This document shows positions 23,060 through 34,447 of a stretch of 64,000 nucleotides of DNA, piece after piece. Made by a program: the position numbers and the translations under genes. Source of the DNA: Zopfochytrium polystomum. Its lineage: Eukaryota; Chytridiomycota; Chytridiomycetes; Chytridiales; Chytridiaceae. Each line of letters begins with the position of its first letter. Positions within the stretch are counted from its first letter, which is position 1. The DNA is taken from contig JAIVFJ010000126.1 in assembly GCA_025765615.1 (NCBI GenBank), positions 1-64,000 on the forward strand, given 5' to 3'. Under the pieces are notes generated by a model. The model was not told where the DNA came from. It saw only the letters and a list, made by a program, of their open reading frames with translations, and did not search any database.

Positions 23060-23101
<42 letters not shown>

Positions 23102-24348
23102 ACAGTAAAACCCTGAACCAAACACAAAGTGGTTGACCGCAGAGAGCGAGCACCTGACGGGCAGCTGACTAGCATTGAGGGTGGCGCAGCAGATGCAATG
23201 GCGGTGGATGTCATCAGATGCACAAGAAGGCGTAGGCAACAAACAGCAAGCAGTCAAATTGCTGGTCGACAAAAGCCAAAGTGAGTCGTTGTCAGCAAAC
23301 TGCAAATTGCAGTGGCTGGTAAAAATATTGACAATTTTTGAGGCCACAAAAGTGTATTCAATCAGTGGAATTCACAGCAGAAAATTTTCTGTCCTTTCTT
23401 TCAATTGAGAATTTTGGATTTCTAGTATTGTTGAACTTGTGTACAACACTAGACCACAAACCCTCAACATCATTTGAAGCTAAATCACTTCTTGTAATGC
23501 TCTAAACAGATTTGCCTTAGGTGCCCCAACGTCTTCTGGTCCCAGCTTCATGTCTTTCTTCAGGCACTGATGCAGTTGACAACCTTTCACTAATCAGGCA
23601 CCAACACGACTCCTAAACGAGTCAACATCACTATACCCCCTTTCTGCGGCAGAGTATTGGTGCAATTGCCTATCTGCATATTCTGCTCCAAAAGGTTGAA
23701 CACCAGCACATACGGCAGATATCAGCAGGTTTTTCTTTTGGATGCCAGCAGATATAGTCAGTTGAATTTGATATCTGTGTCTGCTTATATCATTATCTGC
23801 CAAATGTCTGCAAGTCAGTTAATAACCCTTGTCCATCTCTGTCTTACCCGCATCCAGAAGCAGATATCCGCTATGTGTTGGCGTTTGACCGCACCATTGT
23901 TGTTTGTGTTCTTTTTTTTCTGTGTGTTTCCACAGACGTGGGACTTTCTCCCACGTCACATGACCGCCTATCCTGGGGTACCTTGTACTGTCATTACATC
24001 ACTTAATGCATTGGGTCCTCGGATGTCCCCCAGTGTCCAAAGCGGCAAGCCTGCATCCCTAATAGGCCCAGTATCCCTCTGACCAAATTGCTTTACCTCA
24101 GGAAGGGTTTCCTATTGTTTTTTATTAAGTTAACCGAGAGGAACAACGAAACGGATAAAAACGAAGAAGAAAAAAACCTATATTAGGCAAACAAAGAAAT
24201 TTAAAAAAAGAAGCAGAAGGCAACGAAACGGGACGGGAGGGTGAGAGGGAGAGCGCGTGGGGGGGCTGCAGTACAAAAAAAGGAGGAGAGTACGCAACGG
24301 GCGTCCTGCACCCCAAATTGAGTTTCGATTTCCTTTCCTTTCGTGCTT
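22200..24348. other. Intergenic region with poly-A tracts
   Basis: No gene is recognised. It holds T/A runs (22635-22660, 23061-23099) and AT-rich unique sequence. A D-arm-like TGGTCTAATGGTAACCA at about 22995 upstream of the 39-nt A-run could mark a retroposed tRNA-related copy, but no B box was found. Confidence 0.45.
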
Positions 24349-25721
24349 TTACGAGAGGTTCCAGACGAGCGAGACGGGGACGTCGTCTTGGATCTTTTTT
24401 TATTTTTATTTTGAATGTTTGGTTTTGTAAATGATCAGTTAGCGTCGGTTGTTCAAAACAAAAAGAAACAGTCGCAAAAGCAAAAGAACGCGCGCAAAAT
24501 GGAAAAACAAAAACGGGGGACTCACAAATTCCATGTCCGTCTTGTACGAGCCAATCTCGGCGGCGACGATGCAGCGGACCGAGACGAGGAGGGTACCGCG
24601 GTACTTGCGGAGGATGGCCTGGACCATGGCCCACGAGATGGACAGCGTCGCGACGAGGACAGGTGTAAGGAACGGGTCCGACGGTCTCACGACGGCGGCA
24701 CCTCCCGCGTCCGCGTCCTTTTCGACGGTGCCGGCGGGCAAAGTAAAGTCGACCGCGGTCTCTGTGGTCCCGAGGAACACGCCGTCGTAGTGGATGTCAG
24801 CGTTGACGTGGGAGACGCGGACGGCGATGGAGAAAGGGTTGACGAGGGTGATTTTTGCGCGGGTGGTGATGCCGCCGGCGAGAGCGGCGGCGGCGACGGG
24901 GAAGGAGGAGATCGTTTTTTGGATGATTTTGCGGGCGTTGGGGACGAGGGAGACGGGGAAGGTGGGGCCGGAGATGGCGAGGGTGCCCGAGGTGCAGGTG
25001 GAGACGTGGACGAGGACGGGCTGGCCGTTTGTGAAGCGCGAGATGAGGGCGCGCGCGGCGGCGGCCGCGCCGTCGGCGTCGTCGTCGTCGTTGCTTGGCG
25101 GCGGCGGCGGCGGGCGGATGGTGATCGTGGCGGTGTGGGCGACGGTGGCGAGGGCGGGCAGCAGGGGCGGGAGCGTGGTTGTGATGGTGCCGACTGGGTG
25201 CGAGTCGTGGACGAGGAGAAAGGTGTGCGGCACGGCGGAGTCGAACTGGACCGAGTGGGCGGCGAGGAGGGAGACAAACTCGACGAGCTGCGTCATGACG
25301 ATGCCTTGCTCGGGCGTGCCCGACTCGATGATGGGCATTGCCGAGGTGGTGATCTTGAGGAATTCTGCGGGGGGCGGGAAGAGTTCTGAGTCAGCCAGGA
25401 GAGAAAGAGCGTGTTTGATTGATACTATCGTACGCAACTGGCGAGCGACTGGTGCATATCACGGGGCAGACTGTCAAAGGGGATGGCGGTGGACAGGCCG
25501 GCGGCCTCCTCCTTGGCCAAGGGATCGCGGCCGACGGCGCGGAGGGCTCGGGCGATGAGGGCGTCCACGTCGTCGTCGTCGACGTCGCCGCCACCCGCTC
25601 GATCAGCTTTTTCATGCTGTTCCTTCGGCTGGTGTTGCTGAAGCTCGTCTTGGTCGACGGCGGCGGCGGTGGGGACAGGGGCTTGGATCGGGACCGTGAC
25701 GGCGGCGGCGGAGGCGTCCAT
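24349..25721 (-). CDS. LEA/DUF3712-like protein, copy 1
   Basis: Three exons, 25721-25439, 25364-24526 and 24393-24349, with introns of 74 and 132 nt and phases 1 and 0; the product is about 388 aa. The N-terminal ~95 residues are Ala/Gln-rich and end in SLPRDMHQSLA. The second exon starts FLKITTSAMPIIESGTPEQG, then TQLVEFVSLL, VGTITTTLPPLL and a beta-sandwich module AKITLVNPFSIAVRVSHVN, NADIHYDGVFLGT and AVDFTLPAGT. This resembles the late-embryogenesis/LEA14-like fold in fungal DUF3712 proteins. The tiny last exon encodes IQDDVPVSLVWNLS. There is no signal peptide or membrane helix. Such domains are often lipid- or membrane-contact modules, but the function here is unknown. A paralogue with the same exon phases lies 1.5 kb away on the same strand. 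Confidence 0.68.
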
Positions 25722-25738
25722 TTTTTTTCCCCTGTGTG

Positions 25739-25769
<31 letters not shown>

Positions 25770-25935
25770 CACATATTTTCTGTGGCACGTGGTGTGTGAG
25801 ACAGCAGGCAGGACACACAGACAGTCAGATAGACAGACAGACAGACAGAGAGCCAGCAGATCTGACAAGGTTCCAACATCACGTGCGGTTCGCTTCTTCC
25901 CTGGGAATGAATGACATGCTCACGACCGCCAACGC

Positions 25936-26210
25936 CCCTCACATGAGCCTAGCTGGGATAGCATGGGGGGTCTGGGTATCTGTCACTCAAGTCACGATGC
26001 CAGCTGCTGAAGGCAACAAGAAAGAGTATGGTCTTGAACCACAAGGAGTGGTGCAGTGGAGATGCCTGACGACCCTGTAAGTCCATAGTGCATGGGGTGG
26101 GTATGCTGAGGTGATACCTGGACGTAGTCTATAACGGTTCACTGTTGATGGCTCTTTCTCTTCCCGTCAGCCCCTTTGGGGCTAGAACAATATAAAAAAT
26201 AAAAAAAAAA
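25936..26210 (+). mobile_element. tRNA-derived SINE, copy 1
   Basis: One of three copies of a ~270-bp SINE. It has an A-box-like GAGCCTAGCTGGG at the 5' end, a conserved body (GGAGATGCCTGACGACCCT, GTTCACTGTTGATGGC) and an A-rich tail after AACAATATAAAA. The B-box region has lost bases compared with copy 3. An 8-bp GCCAACGC at 25928-25935 recurs at 26221-26228, 10 bp beyond the tail, as a possible target duplication. It lies in the spacer between the two LEA-like genes. Confidence 0.8.
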
Positions 26211-26239
26211 GGTCACAGCGGCCAACGCAGGTAGATATC

Positions 26240-27167
26240 TCATTGGCACTCAGATGACGATGAAAGGAGGCAAGTACGAATGGCTAACAAAAAGTGACAT
26301 AATGCTGTCATATCTGGATCGGGATCCAGGAGGAGAGCCAGAACCCGCGTGCCGCCCAAAGCACACTACGTGCCATTCCTCATCATTGCTAACCATCACC
26401 TGGCGTTTTGGCCACGGACCTGTCCAGTTCACACTGACGCAGCAGACGCGGCGGCTGCCTTGGCCGCAGTCTCTTTGCCCCCCGCAATCGGCATCCACAA
26501 TCGTGCGCCCGGTGGTGATGTTGAGCGAGGTGATGGACGGAGCTTTCTCGATATCATTTTTGAGCCGACACGCTTTGCTCCCCACGCATGGGTAAAAAAG
26601 ATAACACGACTGTCTGGGTACATTTTTGCTTTGACAATAACTCCAAGTCATAGTACCACCCTAAATGGGGAGGGGGGGGGAAAGAGAAACAAAACGGGAA
26701 AAGAGAAAGGCTTTGGTAATAGGTACTAGGTATCGAAAGCGCCGGTTGGGGCGGGGGGAAAGTGTTGGACAGAATAATAATCATCTTCATGAGGGGAACG
26801 AGCGGGTAAAACGAAGTACACTCCATTTGCATAGTCCAGATTCAAAAACACAAGGATGGAAAGGTAGGAAAAACTGAGTGAGTGGGGGAGAGAGACAGAA
26901 AGAGAGAGCAAAGGAGGGTTGAGGCACTGCAGGTCCACGCTGGACGGTTGTAATACCAGGGTGGGTAAGGACGAAAGAGAAGTAAATAATTTCTCTTGGG
27001 AAGAGGTTGCGTGTCCTGTCGACAAGACAAAGCGAGGAAGGAGAAGAGGATGGAAGGAAGAGAGGAGGGCAGGAGACCCCCCCTGGGAATAGCAGATATG
27101 TTGCACGTCCAGCGTGGCCCTGGCGATGGTGGTGGTGGTGGTGGTTACGGAGAATGTGTGTGGGGCG

Positions 27168-27224
<57 letters not shown>

Positions 27225-27239
27225 TTTTTTTTTTTTCTC
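26240..27239. other. Spacer between LEA-like paralogues
   Basis: A frame at 26349-26640 (AHYVPFLIIANHHLAFWPR ... IFEPTRFAPHAW) is open, but so is the opposite strand, and nothing was recognised. The rest is purine-rich DNA and a CT microsatellite. Confidence 0.3.
27172..27223 (+). repeat. (CT)n microsatellite
   Basis: About 50 bp of CT dinucleotide followed by a short T-run, ending next to the stop codon of the LEA-like copy 2. Confidence 0.9.
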
Positions 27240-27298
27240 CTAAGAAATGCTCCACACGAAGGAGACGGGCACGTCGTCTTGAATCTTCCGTTTTTTGT

Positions 27299-27338
<40 letters not shown>

Positions 27339-28541
27339 CGTCCGTCGCGTGTTAGAAACTCGTTTGGAGAAATGAAAAAACAAACAAAGGATAAACAAGA
27401 AAAAAGAAAAAAAAACCAGAAAATCCAAGCAACTTACAAACTCGAGCGTCGTCCGAAACGTCCCGACAAACGCCTCGACCTCGCACCACACCGACACCTT
27501 GAGCGTGCCGCCGCGGAACCTCCTGACGACGGCGGCGACGGCCTTCCACGACACGTCGAGCCAGGCGACGAGCGGCGGCGTGCAGAACTCCTCGGACGGG
27601 CGCGGGACGGGGCGGCCCGGGTGCGCGGGGTCGTCGAACGCGACGGAGCCGGCCGGCAGCGTAAAGTCGACGTCGTTCTGGGACGTGGCGAGGAAGACGC
27701 CGTCGACCGCCACCCGGGCCGAGACGCGCGCGACGCGGACGGCGATGGAGAACGGGTTGACGAGGGTGATTTTTGCGCGGGCTTTCGCGCCGCTCGCGGC
27801 GGCGGGGGACGGGGCGGGGAAGGAGCAGGCGGTGCGCTGGATGATGGGGGCCGGCGATGGGGCGCAGGGGCACGGCGAAGGTCGGGCCGGCGATGGCGAG
27901 TGTGCCCGAGGTGCACGTGGAGACGTGGAGCACGACGGCGAGGCCGTTTGCGAAGCGGGAGATGAGGTCGCGGGCGGCGCGGTCCGAGGCGGGGTTGCCG
28001 TCGTCGGTGGGGGCGGATGGCGATCGTTGCGACGTGGAAGACGGTGGCGCGCGGCTTGAGGAGCGGCGGGAGCGTCGTGGTGATGGTACCGACCTGCTGC
28101 GAGTTGTGCAGGAGGATGAATGAGTGCGGGACCGTTGGGTCGAACTGGACCGCGTTCTTGTCCATGAGGGAGACAAACTCGACGAGCTGCGTCATGACGA
28201 TGCCTTGCTCGGGCGTGCCCGAGTGGATCACGGGTATGGAAGACGTCGTGATCTTGAGGAACTCTGAAGGGAGTTAAGGACAGGGAATTTTTGAGCAAAG
28301 AGGGACAGGTAAAGGCATACAAACAAAGATAAAGCGGCGACACTCAACTTGCGAGGGATTGGTGCATCGAGCGAGGCAGCCGGTCGAAAGGAATCTGGGC
28401 GGTGGCGGAGCGAGGGTCGGCGGGGTCCAAACCGATTGCGCGCAGCGCGCGTTCGATGATGGCGTCGACGTCGCCGGCGCGGAGTGCGGCAGCCTTCTCC
28501 TTCAGGGAGACGGTCCTGGAGGGGGCGGCGGAGGAGGCCAT
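27240..28541 (-). CDS. LEA/DUF3712-like protein, copy 2, two frameshifts
   Basis: Paralogue of the gene at 24349-25721 with the same plan: exon 1 28541-28349, exon 2 28263-27438, exon 3 27284-27240, with introns of 85 and 153 nt. The splice phases and the 45-nt last exon (IQDDVPVSFVWSIS) are the same. Matching blocks are SMHQSLA, FLKITTSSIPVIHSGTPEQG, VGTITTTLPPLL, ISRFANGLAVVLHVSTCTSG and AKITLVNPFSIAVRVARVS. Exon 2 needs two shifts to stay collinear with copy 1: near 28015 and near 27860, each at a run of five C (sense strand) carrying one base too many. Both could be sequencing errors, in which case the gene is intact, or real mutations of a young pseudogene. The second intron contains a ~38-nt homopolymer. 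Confidence 0.6.
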
Positions 28542-28942
28542 TGCTGCGGCGGCAACGGCGTCGGCAGGGTTGTCGCCGCTCGCGTCGCTGTTGGCGTGCG
28601 TCGAGCGGTGGGGAAAAGGCGGTGCGCTTGCGGGGGTGGTTGTCGTTGTTACCGCCGCGGCCGTTGATGCTGCTTTGCGAGTGGATCTCTTCTTGGAGGG
28701 TGTTGTGGTAGCTGTGTTGGCGACGGTGCGACCGAACCATTGTTGATTGATTGATTGGGTTGATGGCCACGCAGGGGTAGATAATAATGAGCGCAGCAGT
28801 GGTGATACTAATAATCACTTAATATTTTAAAGCGTGCGTGTGAAAGGAGAAAAGAGGTGGGGAGGGGGGTAGGGGAGCGCAGTCGCCGCGACGCGAATAC
28901 TCTCTTTTATATGTATCTCCCGAAATTGGAAATGATAAGAGA

Positions 28943-28985
<43 letters not shown>

Positions 28986-29218
28986 GTTTGTCTGGGCCGC
29001 CTCTCTCTTCGCTCTCTCTCTCTCTGCGCCCTCTCAGTGCGTGGCGGCAATCATCCTCATTGCTCTCGCCACTCTCGCATCACAATTCCAAAACGGCGGG
29101 TCCAATTTCGCGGTTCCGAAGAGGAAATGGCTGCGCTGCCCGAAGCGCGCGGAAATTGCAGCAATGCAAGCGGTCCAATTAATTTCATCAATTTGGTCGA
29201 AATGCGGCCCGAAAATAA

Positions 29219-29300
<82 letters not shown>

Positions 29301-29938
29301 TCTCCCTCGCTTGAAGTTTGTCATTGGAGCTTCTTCTGAATCCTCGTGCACGGCTACTCCTTCAAGTTTCAACCTAAATAGCGTGATCCAACCTCCTTCA
29401 AATGAGTCTCTGGATTTGGTAGCCTCTACGCCCAAAAGGTTCAGTAGCCCAAAAGTCCAGGAAACCCCAGCCCCTTCAAACGGACACGGCTTGCGACCAC
29501 ACGACAAGACTTTTGATGACGCACAGCGAAGAACAACCAACAACCAACCATGGGGTGCGGGGGGGCGCGAATAACAGAAAAAAATGGAGAGAGACTCATA
29601 ACAGATTGGCATAATAAAACCGACAGTAACGCAAAACGTCGCGCCCCCTGCCCTGCTTGGTGCGACTAATTTCCATCCCACGAACAAAAAAACGGGAGAG
29701 AAAACGAGAGAAAAAAAAAAGTTACCACGTGGGGCCGAGATCACAGCAGTGTGTTGGGAAAAAAGGGAACGGAAAGAAGAGGGAAAAGGAGAAGGGCGCT
29801 GCGTCTCTTTCTTCAAGCAAAAAATGACAAAATGTGCACAGTGGACTGTGGAGACTGGCTACTTCGCGTCTAAGCGAACGGATCTTTCCGCCCTTGCCAA
29901 ACCCAACCACAACGGGAGGAAAACTAGCGTGTCAGACT
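28542..29938. other. Intergenic region with GA/CT microsatellites
   Basis: Contains (GA)n at 28945-28982 and (CT)n at 29219-29297. The ATG-less frame upstream of the LEA-like copy 2 start stays open for about 65 codons, so a longer N-terminus there is possible. Nothing else was recognised. Confidence 0.5.
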
Positions 29939-31767
29939 TCAGCAAGAAGACTGCACGCAAGCAGCTGTGAGTTCACCGATGCAGTTAGAGTCCCACCACC
30001 CGTTTCCGCAGTAGCTGTCTCCGGCAATGACCGCCGCCACGCATGGGCTGCACGTCGGCGAGAGCGCAATTCCCTGTTCGCAGATGGAATGCGCGCACGT
30101 TGTGCCCGGCGGAAGACGCTCGCCGCCATTAGCCGCCGACCCCGCTGGGTGAAGGGACCGTGCAAAGCCAATGCGATGATTGGTCTTGTCAAAGTAGGCA
30201 TAGTACTGCCGCAAAAAGACCTCTCCGAGCACGGCGGCGCCAAACGCATCGGAGCCGCGGTTGAAGCCCGAGAGGCACGTCGAGCCGCTGTATGGAATTA
30301 CATAAACTGCAGGAAGAATCGTGAAATTGAGCGAGTTGATAGTAAGTGTGACGTTGGGGCGCGTGGTCGTTGAGGTGCAGGGCAAAGTGTAGGCAGAAAC
30401 CGTATTGTTGAAGGTGGCGCCAATGTAATTGTTCATTGTGAGCGCGGTTTGGGCGTCCAAAATTATCAAGGTTGTCGCAGAGTCAACGATGAAGGATGAA
30501 ACCGATGAGTTAAGGGCACCACGCGGGGCAGAAGAGCCACCCGTCATCGAGTAAGTTGCACCGTTTAACGAGCCCTGAAAGTAGTACTGCGAAATGAGGG
30601 GGATGTACTGAAGCGGACCCGAAAATCGTGCAAGGTCGACGCCTCCGATCGAAAGTTCGCCCTTGTTGCTTCCCGTGTCTGCGTAGAGGCTGAGGTAGAG
30701 CCCGTAAGCGTTGGTTGCTAGCCCGAGAAGATCGAGGAGGTTGGACGAAACTGTCGCTCCAGCTGATTTTATGAGAGACGCAGTTTCGAATCCAAGACCG
30801 AGGAGACCGTCCCCTTGGTTGACAAAGCCAGTCATGTTGGACGCGACGCCGAAAGACATGTTCACCGACCTGAGCCCACCGATGGAGACAGGCCCAGTTG
30901 CGATAGTACCAGAAACATTGCCAGACCCGTACTGAATACTGAACTTGAGGCTAGTCCGGCTGATGGTGCTGTCAGACGCGCCAAGCACAGTCTGGCCGGC
31001 GACGCCGCAAGAGCCGTCGGGTGAAGTGCAAGGGGTTCCTCGGACCCAAGTGTCTGCAGTTCCTCTGAAGCAACTAGGATCAGCATCGCGGCACTGCATG
31101 TGTACCAGGACACTTCGGCAAAAACAAGTAGAAAACCGTTACTCACGAATCAATGTTGACGTTGAACACAGTCGAGCCCACGCTCAGCGGAGCAGTGTAC
31201 ATAAAGTCCCTGACGTTGGTCATATTCACGTTCGTAGGCGTAGTCGATTGGCGGCGCTCCAAAGTTCCGGACGAGTCGACTGCAGCCGAGTCAGTGACGT
31301 TGGCGAAAACGGATGCCAGCCTCGCTTTGCCCTTTGAATTGAGACGAGTGCTCCAGCGAGCGACGGATCGCCCTGTCGTGTGTCCATTGGGAATGTTTGG
31401 ACGACTGATAGAAATCTGTAGTGAACACACACAGGGGTGAGCCAGAGTATGTGAAATGTGGTGGGAGAAATGCAGAAAGAGATCCGGTGGACAGATGCAC
31501 GTCCCGTGGACAGAAGCAAGTGGAAGCGAGATCAAGGGCTTTGTGAAAGGGAGTGGGGGTCCACAAACGAACAATATTGACGTCTCGGAGGCCCGGAAGT
31601 GCCACGAGTGGCGTGAGACTGGCCAACTGCGGTGCCGGACGCGGCGGAGTGTTGGGGCGTAGGGCTCGCACGGCGGGGTCGGGGGCGGGGGCAGCAACGG
31701 CGGACACGCATAGGACCAGCGGCTGCAGCAGGAGCTGCAGCAGCAGCATGAGTGGAACTGCTCCCAT
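29939..31767 (-). CDS. Secreted pepsin-like aspartic protease with Cys-rich tail
   Basis: Exons are 31767-31582, 31415-31147 and 31064-29939; the product is about 526 aa. Residues 1-25 form a signal peptide (MGAVPLMLLLQLLLQPLVLC). A propeptide follows, with an R-rich ERRQS site before the mature enzyme. The first catalytic motif, IDSGTADTWV (D151), is assembled across the second intron, which supports that splice. The flap Tyr is in FSIQYGSGNVSGT (about 197). The second catalytic motif reads FIVDSATTLI (D346), with Ala where the family has Gly. The tail after the protease domain has eight Cys with a CxxC-type spacing (TTCAHSICEQG ... CSPCVAAVIAGDSYCGN ... AACVQSSC), seen in extracellular fungal proteases. 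The first donor (GTCAAT) is weak, so exon 1's end is less certain. Confidence 0.82.
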
Positions 31768-31928
31768 GGCAACGGCAGATGCAACAGCAGTAGCAGCAGC
31801 AGAAGCACCGGAGCTACGCGTGGTGGCGGCTGCAGGTCGGGCGGGCGGCGGTGGAAGCGGGCGGGCGCGACGATTTGGCGCAGAAGAGGGTTGACCGGTT
31901 GGTTGCGCACGCCCAACCTGTTTTTTTT

Positions 31929-31959
<31 letters not shown>

Positions 31960-33058
31960 CTCTCGTCTCTTCCTTTTTCGCTTTTTTTTTCCCCTTCTCT
32001 TTCTCGTTCATACATAGCCCCTTCAGTCCGTCTGTCTATCGGTCTGTCTGTCTCTCTGTCATCTTTCTATTCTTTCCTTCGAACATTTTTTCTTCTGGTT
32101 CCAACGTTTGTTTGTTTTTCTTTCTTCCAGCACGCATTCGCCGTCTCTGGTGGCGGAAAGGACTGGCACACGCCTGGCTGGCTGCAGCCAGCTAGCAGAC
32201 ACAGACAGTGAGACAGACAGACAGGGGGGGAGACAAACAGATATTCCTTTCTTTTTTTGATATTTTTTTTTGTTTCGAAATGGAAAGAATTAAGAGAGGA
32301 AGCGACAAACGTTGAGCACTCGCATCAATCATCCGCGGAACCAGTAAAAAAGCAGTCCAGCCGTTGGCAGCACCGAAAAGAAAATGAAAAGGCGAAGAAA
32401 AGACGAAAAATTTTTTTGTTTGTCTCCGCCAGAAAACCAATGAAAGAAGGACCACTCAGGGTCGACCAAATCTGCACGAACCAATCACGCTGCTGGGGGA
32501 CCAAAAAGCTGCCACAGGGTTCACTTCGTGGCTGCACGTGCGCGCGCACACACACACACACACACTCTCTCTCTCTCTATCACCGCTTCACCTTGAGCCG
32601 CATTTGCCGCTTGTTCAAACACTGAACCTGACAGAAACAAGAACGTGGCCAGCGAGTGTACTGGCACTACAAGCAAAAAGACCTTCCTTCGCAACAGATT
32701 GCTCCCAAAGGTTCACACCTTCATTTTACTTCACAGCAGCCGAATCTAGTTCTGCTGTTGGAAAAAAAAATAAATTCCTATTCAATTCGGTTTGCACTGT
32801 CCAACTAGGGGCAGACTAGTGTAAACCTTGCTCAATGGTCTCATGCTATATCAGGACCCTACCCTTTCATTTCCACCCTTTATTTACCCTCTTTCCTTAG
32901 CTCTCCCTTCTTCTTAGGGCCAACTTTCTACTTGCGCTGAACAGCTGTAGGTGGCCCGGTGTGTCCTGTGGTGGGTGGTTTCAACCTCTTGAGCAAGGGC
33001 TGCCTACTCTGCTTGCACTGGTAAGACAGCTGACCGAAAGTACAAGAACAACCCCCCG
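31768..33058. other. Intergenic region with poly-T and microsatellite tracts
   Basis: Contains a T-rich tract at 31921-31959, CTGT-rich repeats (about 32030-32060, 32205-32225), an AC/CT tract (32551-32578) and AT-rich sequence. No gene was recognised. Confidence 0.5.
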
Positions 33059-33366
33059 TGTTATGAATCACCCTCTGGAAACCTCTGGAACCTTCTAGAA
33101 CATTCCTTCATGGAACCTTGTGGAACCTTCTGGAACCTTCTTTGCTTTCCTGACTTGTCTTGTTGTCATTGGTATCATTGGTATCATTGTATTACTAATT
33201 GCTCTTTCTGGAACTTTCTTTGAGTCTTGACAAGGAAGACTCTCAAAAGGTATAAAAGGGGGATGGGGGACCTGTCCCATCCCTCAAGTGAATTATTGTT
33301 TCCAATACAATCATCACTCCTCTCAGTTCCTTGTCTGCCTTGTCCTGTCCTGCCCTGTTCCTGACA
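33059..33366 (+). mobile_element. Solo LTR of the Gypsy/chromovirus family
   Basis: A 308-bp LTR, TGTTATGAATCACC ... GTTCCTGACA, with no internal region. The bordering pentamers CCCCG and CCCTG differ by one base, consistent with an aged target duplication. It has the short form of the heat-shock-like GAA/TTC array and a TATAAAAGG box, as in the LTR at 55107-55414. It arose by LTR-LTR recombination of a plus-strand element. Confidence 0.9.
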
Positions 33367-33418
33367 CCCTGTGACTGGGGTATAACACGAATCAAATCGG
33401 GTCCAACTTTGTTCATGT

Positions 33419-33830
33419 AAGCAGTCTACTCTGAGTGAGTGAGTGGAAAAGGAGTGAATGAAGTGGAGATGTGTGTTTGTGGGTGGTACTTCTCCCCAAC
33501 TTGGAGAGAAAGAGAAAACTCTGTTATGAATAATTGATACATATTGATGATATGCACGCTGTAATAGTTGCTAGGCAAGCGTGACTGGCACAGGGTAAAA
33601 ACCTCTCCTATATTATCTGTTTGAGCAGAGGAGGAGGAAAACTGTTGACACTGGGTTTCTGTTCCACTTAATACTCGGAGTATTTGTCATAAGCGCAAGC
33701 CAGTGCCCAGGTCTGCATTGGCAGTGGCTTGCTCTCCCATGGGCATCATGAGAATGATAGCTGACAGTCACAATCGGTTCGGGTCTGTCTTGTGCCTCTT
33801 GCTGCTGACCAGTCAGTTCCGCCTAACAGT
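33419..33830 (+). repeat. Dispersed repeat A, copy 3
   Basis: Full-length plus-strand copy of the ~400-bp repeat, from GCAGTCTACTCTGAGTGAG to CAGTTCCGCCTAACA. It begins about 50 bp after the solo LTR. Confidence 0.8.
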
Positions 33831-33937
33831 CCAAATCGAATCGAATTACACTTGGCCAAAAATGGGTGTTTGAGTTTGATTCGAAAAAATTTAATAATAT
33901 CAAATATTCGCTCCATCCGAGGCCCTTCAGGCCAAAA

Positions 33938-33960
33938 GTCCAATTCTTGTCGAATTGGAC
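33938..33960. repeat. Perfect hairpin (9-bp arms)
   Basis: GTCCAATTC, five-base loop, GAATTGGAC, inside ~250 bp of AT-rich DNA rich in TTCGAA and TTTGATTCG/CGAATCAAA inverted pairs. It could be the core of a small MITE-like insertion between repeat A and the SINE. Confidence 0.5.
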
Positions 33961-34151
33961 ATCTGACGTACTTCGAAAAAACGTCATTTGGGTTCGAAAT
34001 GTCGAATCAAACTTCGAAAAAGGCCAGATCCGTGTTAGGGGTTGGTTCAATTAGGTCCCCCCTTTGGCGAATAGAAAAACGCCAAACATTGTTTTTGTGA
34101 TGGGAAGAGAGGGGGATAGAATATCAAAAAAGTGAACCAGCGAGGTCCCCT

Positions 34152-34437
34152 GCCCCTCATAAGAGCCTAGCTGGGAAAGCTTGGGGGGTCTGGGTATCTG
34201 TCACTCAAGGGCCAAGGGTTTTAGTCGCAACGCCAGCTGTTGAAGGCTACAAGAAAGAGTAAAGTCTTCAGTCACAAGGAGTGGTGTGGTGGAGATGCCT
34301 GACGACCCTGCAAGTCCGTAGCGCATGGGGTGGGTTTGCTGAGGTGATACCTGGATGTTGTCTATTATGGTTCACTGTTGATGGCTCTTTCTCTTCCCAC
34401 TTGCCCCTTCAGGGCCAGAACAATATAAAAAAAAAAA
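34152..34437 (+). mobile_element. tRNA-derived SINE, copy 2
   Basis: Second SINE copy with 5' GCCCCTCATAAGAGCCTAGC and an A-rich tail. It is flanked by a perfect 10-bp duplication GAGGTCCCCT (34142-34151 and 34438-34447), which fixes both ends. Confidence 0.88.
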
Positions 34438-34447
34438 GAGGTCCCCT

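Noticed and set aside
22990..23100. tRNA gene or SINE before the 39-nt A-run
   Set aside because: A D-arm/A-box-like TGGTCTAATGG is present, but no B box, anticodon arm or target duplication could be found.
26250..26729. Overlapping 113-133 aa frames in the LEA-like spacer as genes
   Set aside because: Both strands are open, no motif is recognised, and the region borders a SINE and purine-rich DNA.
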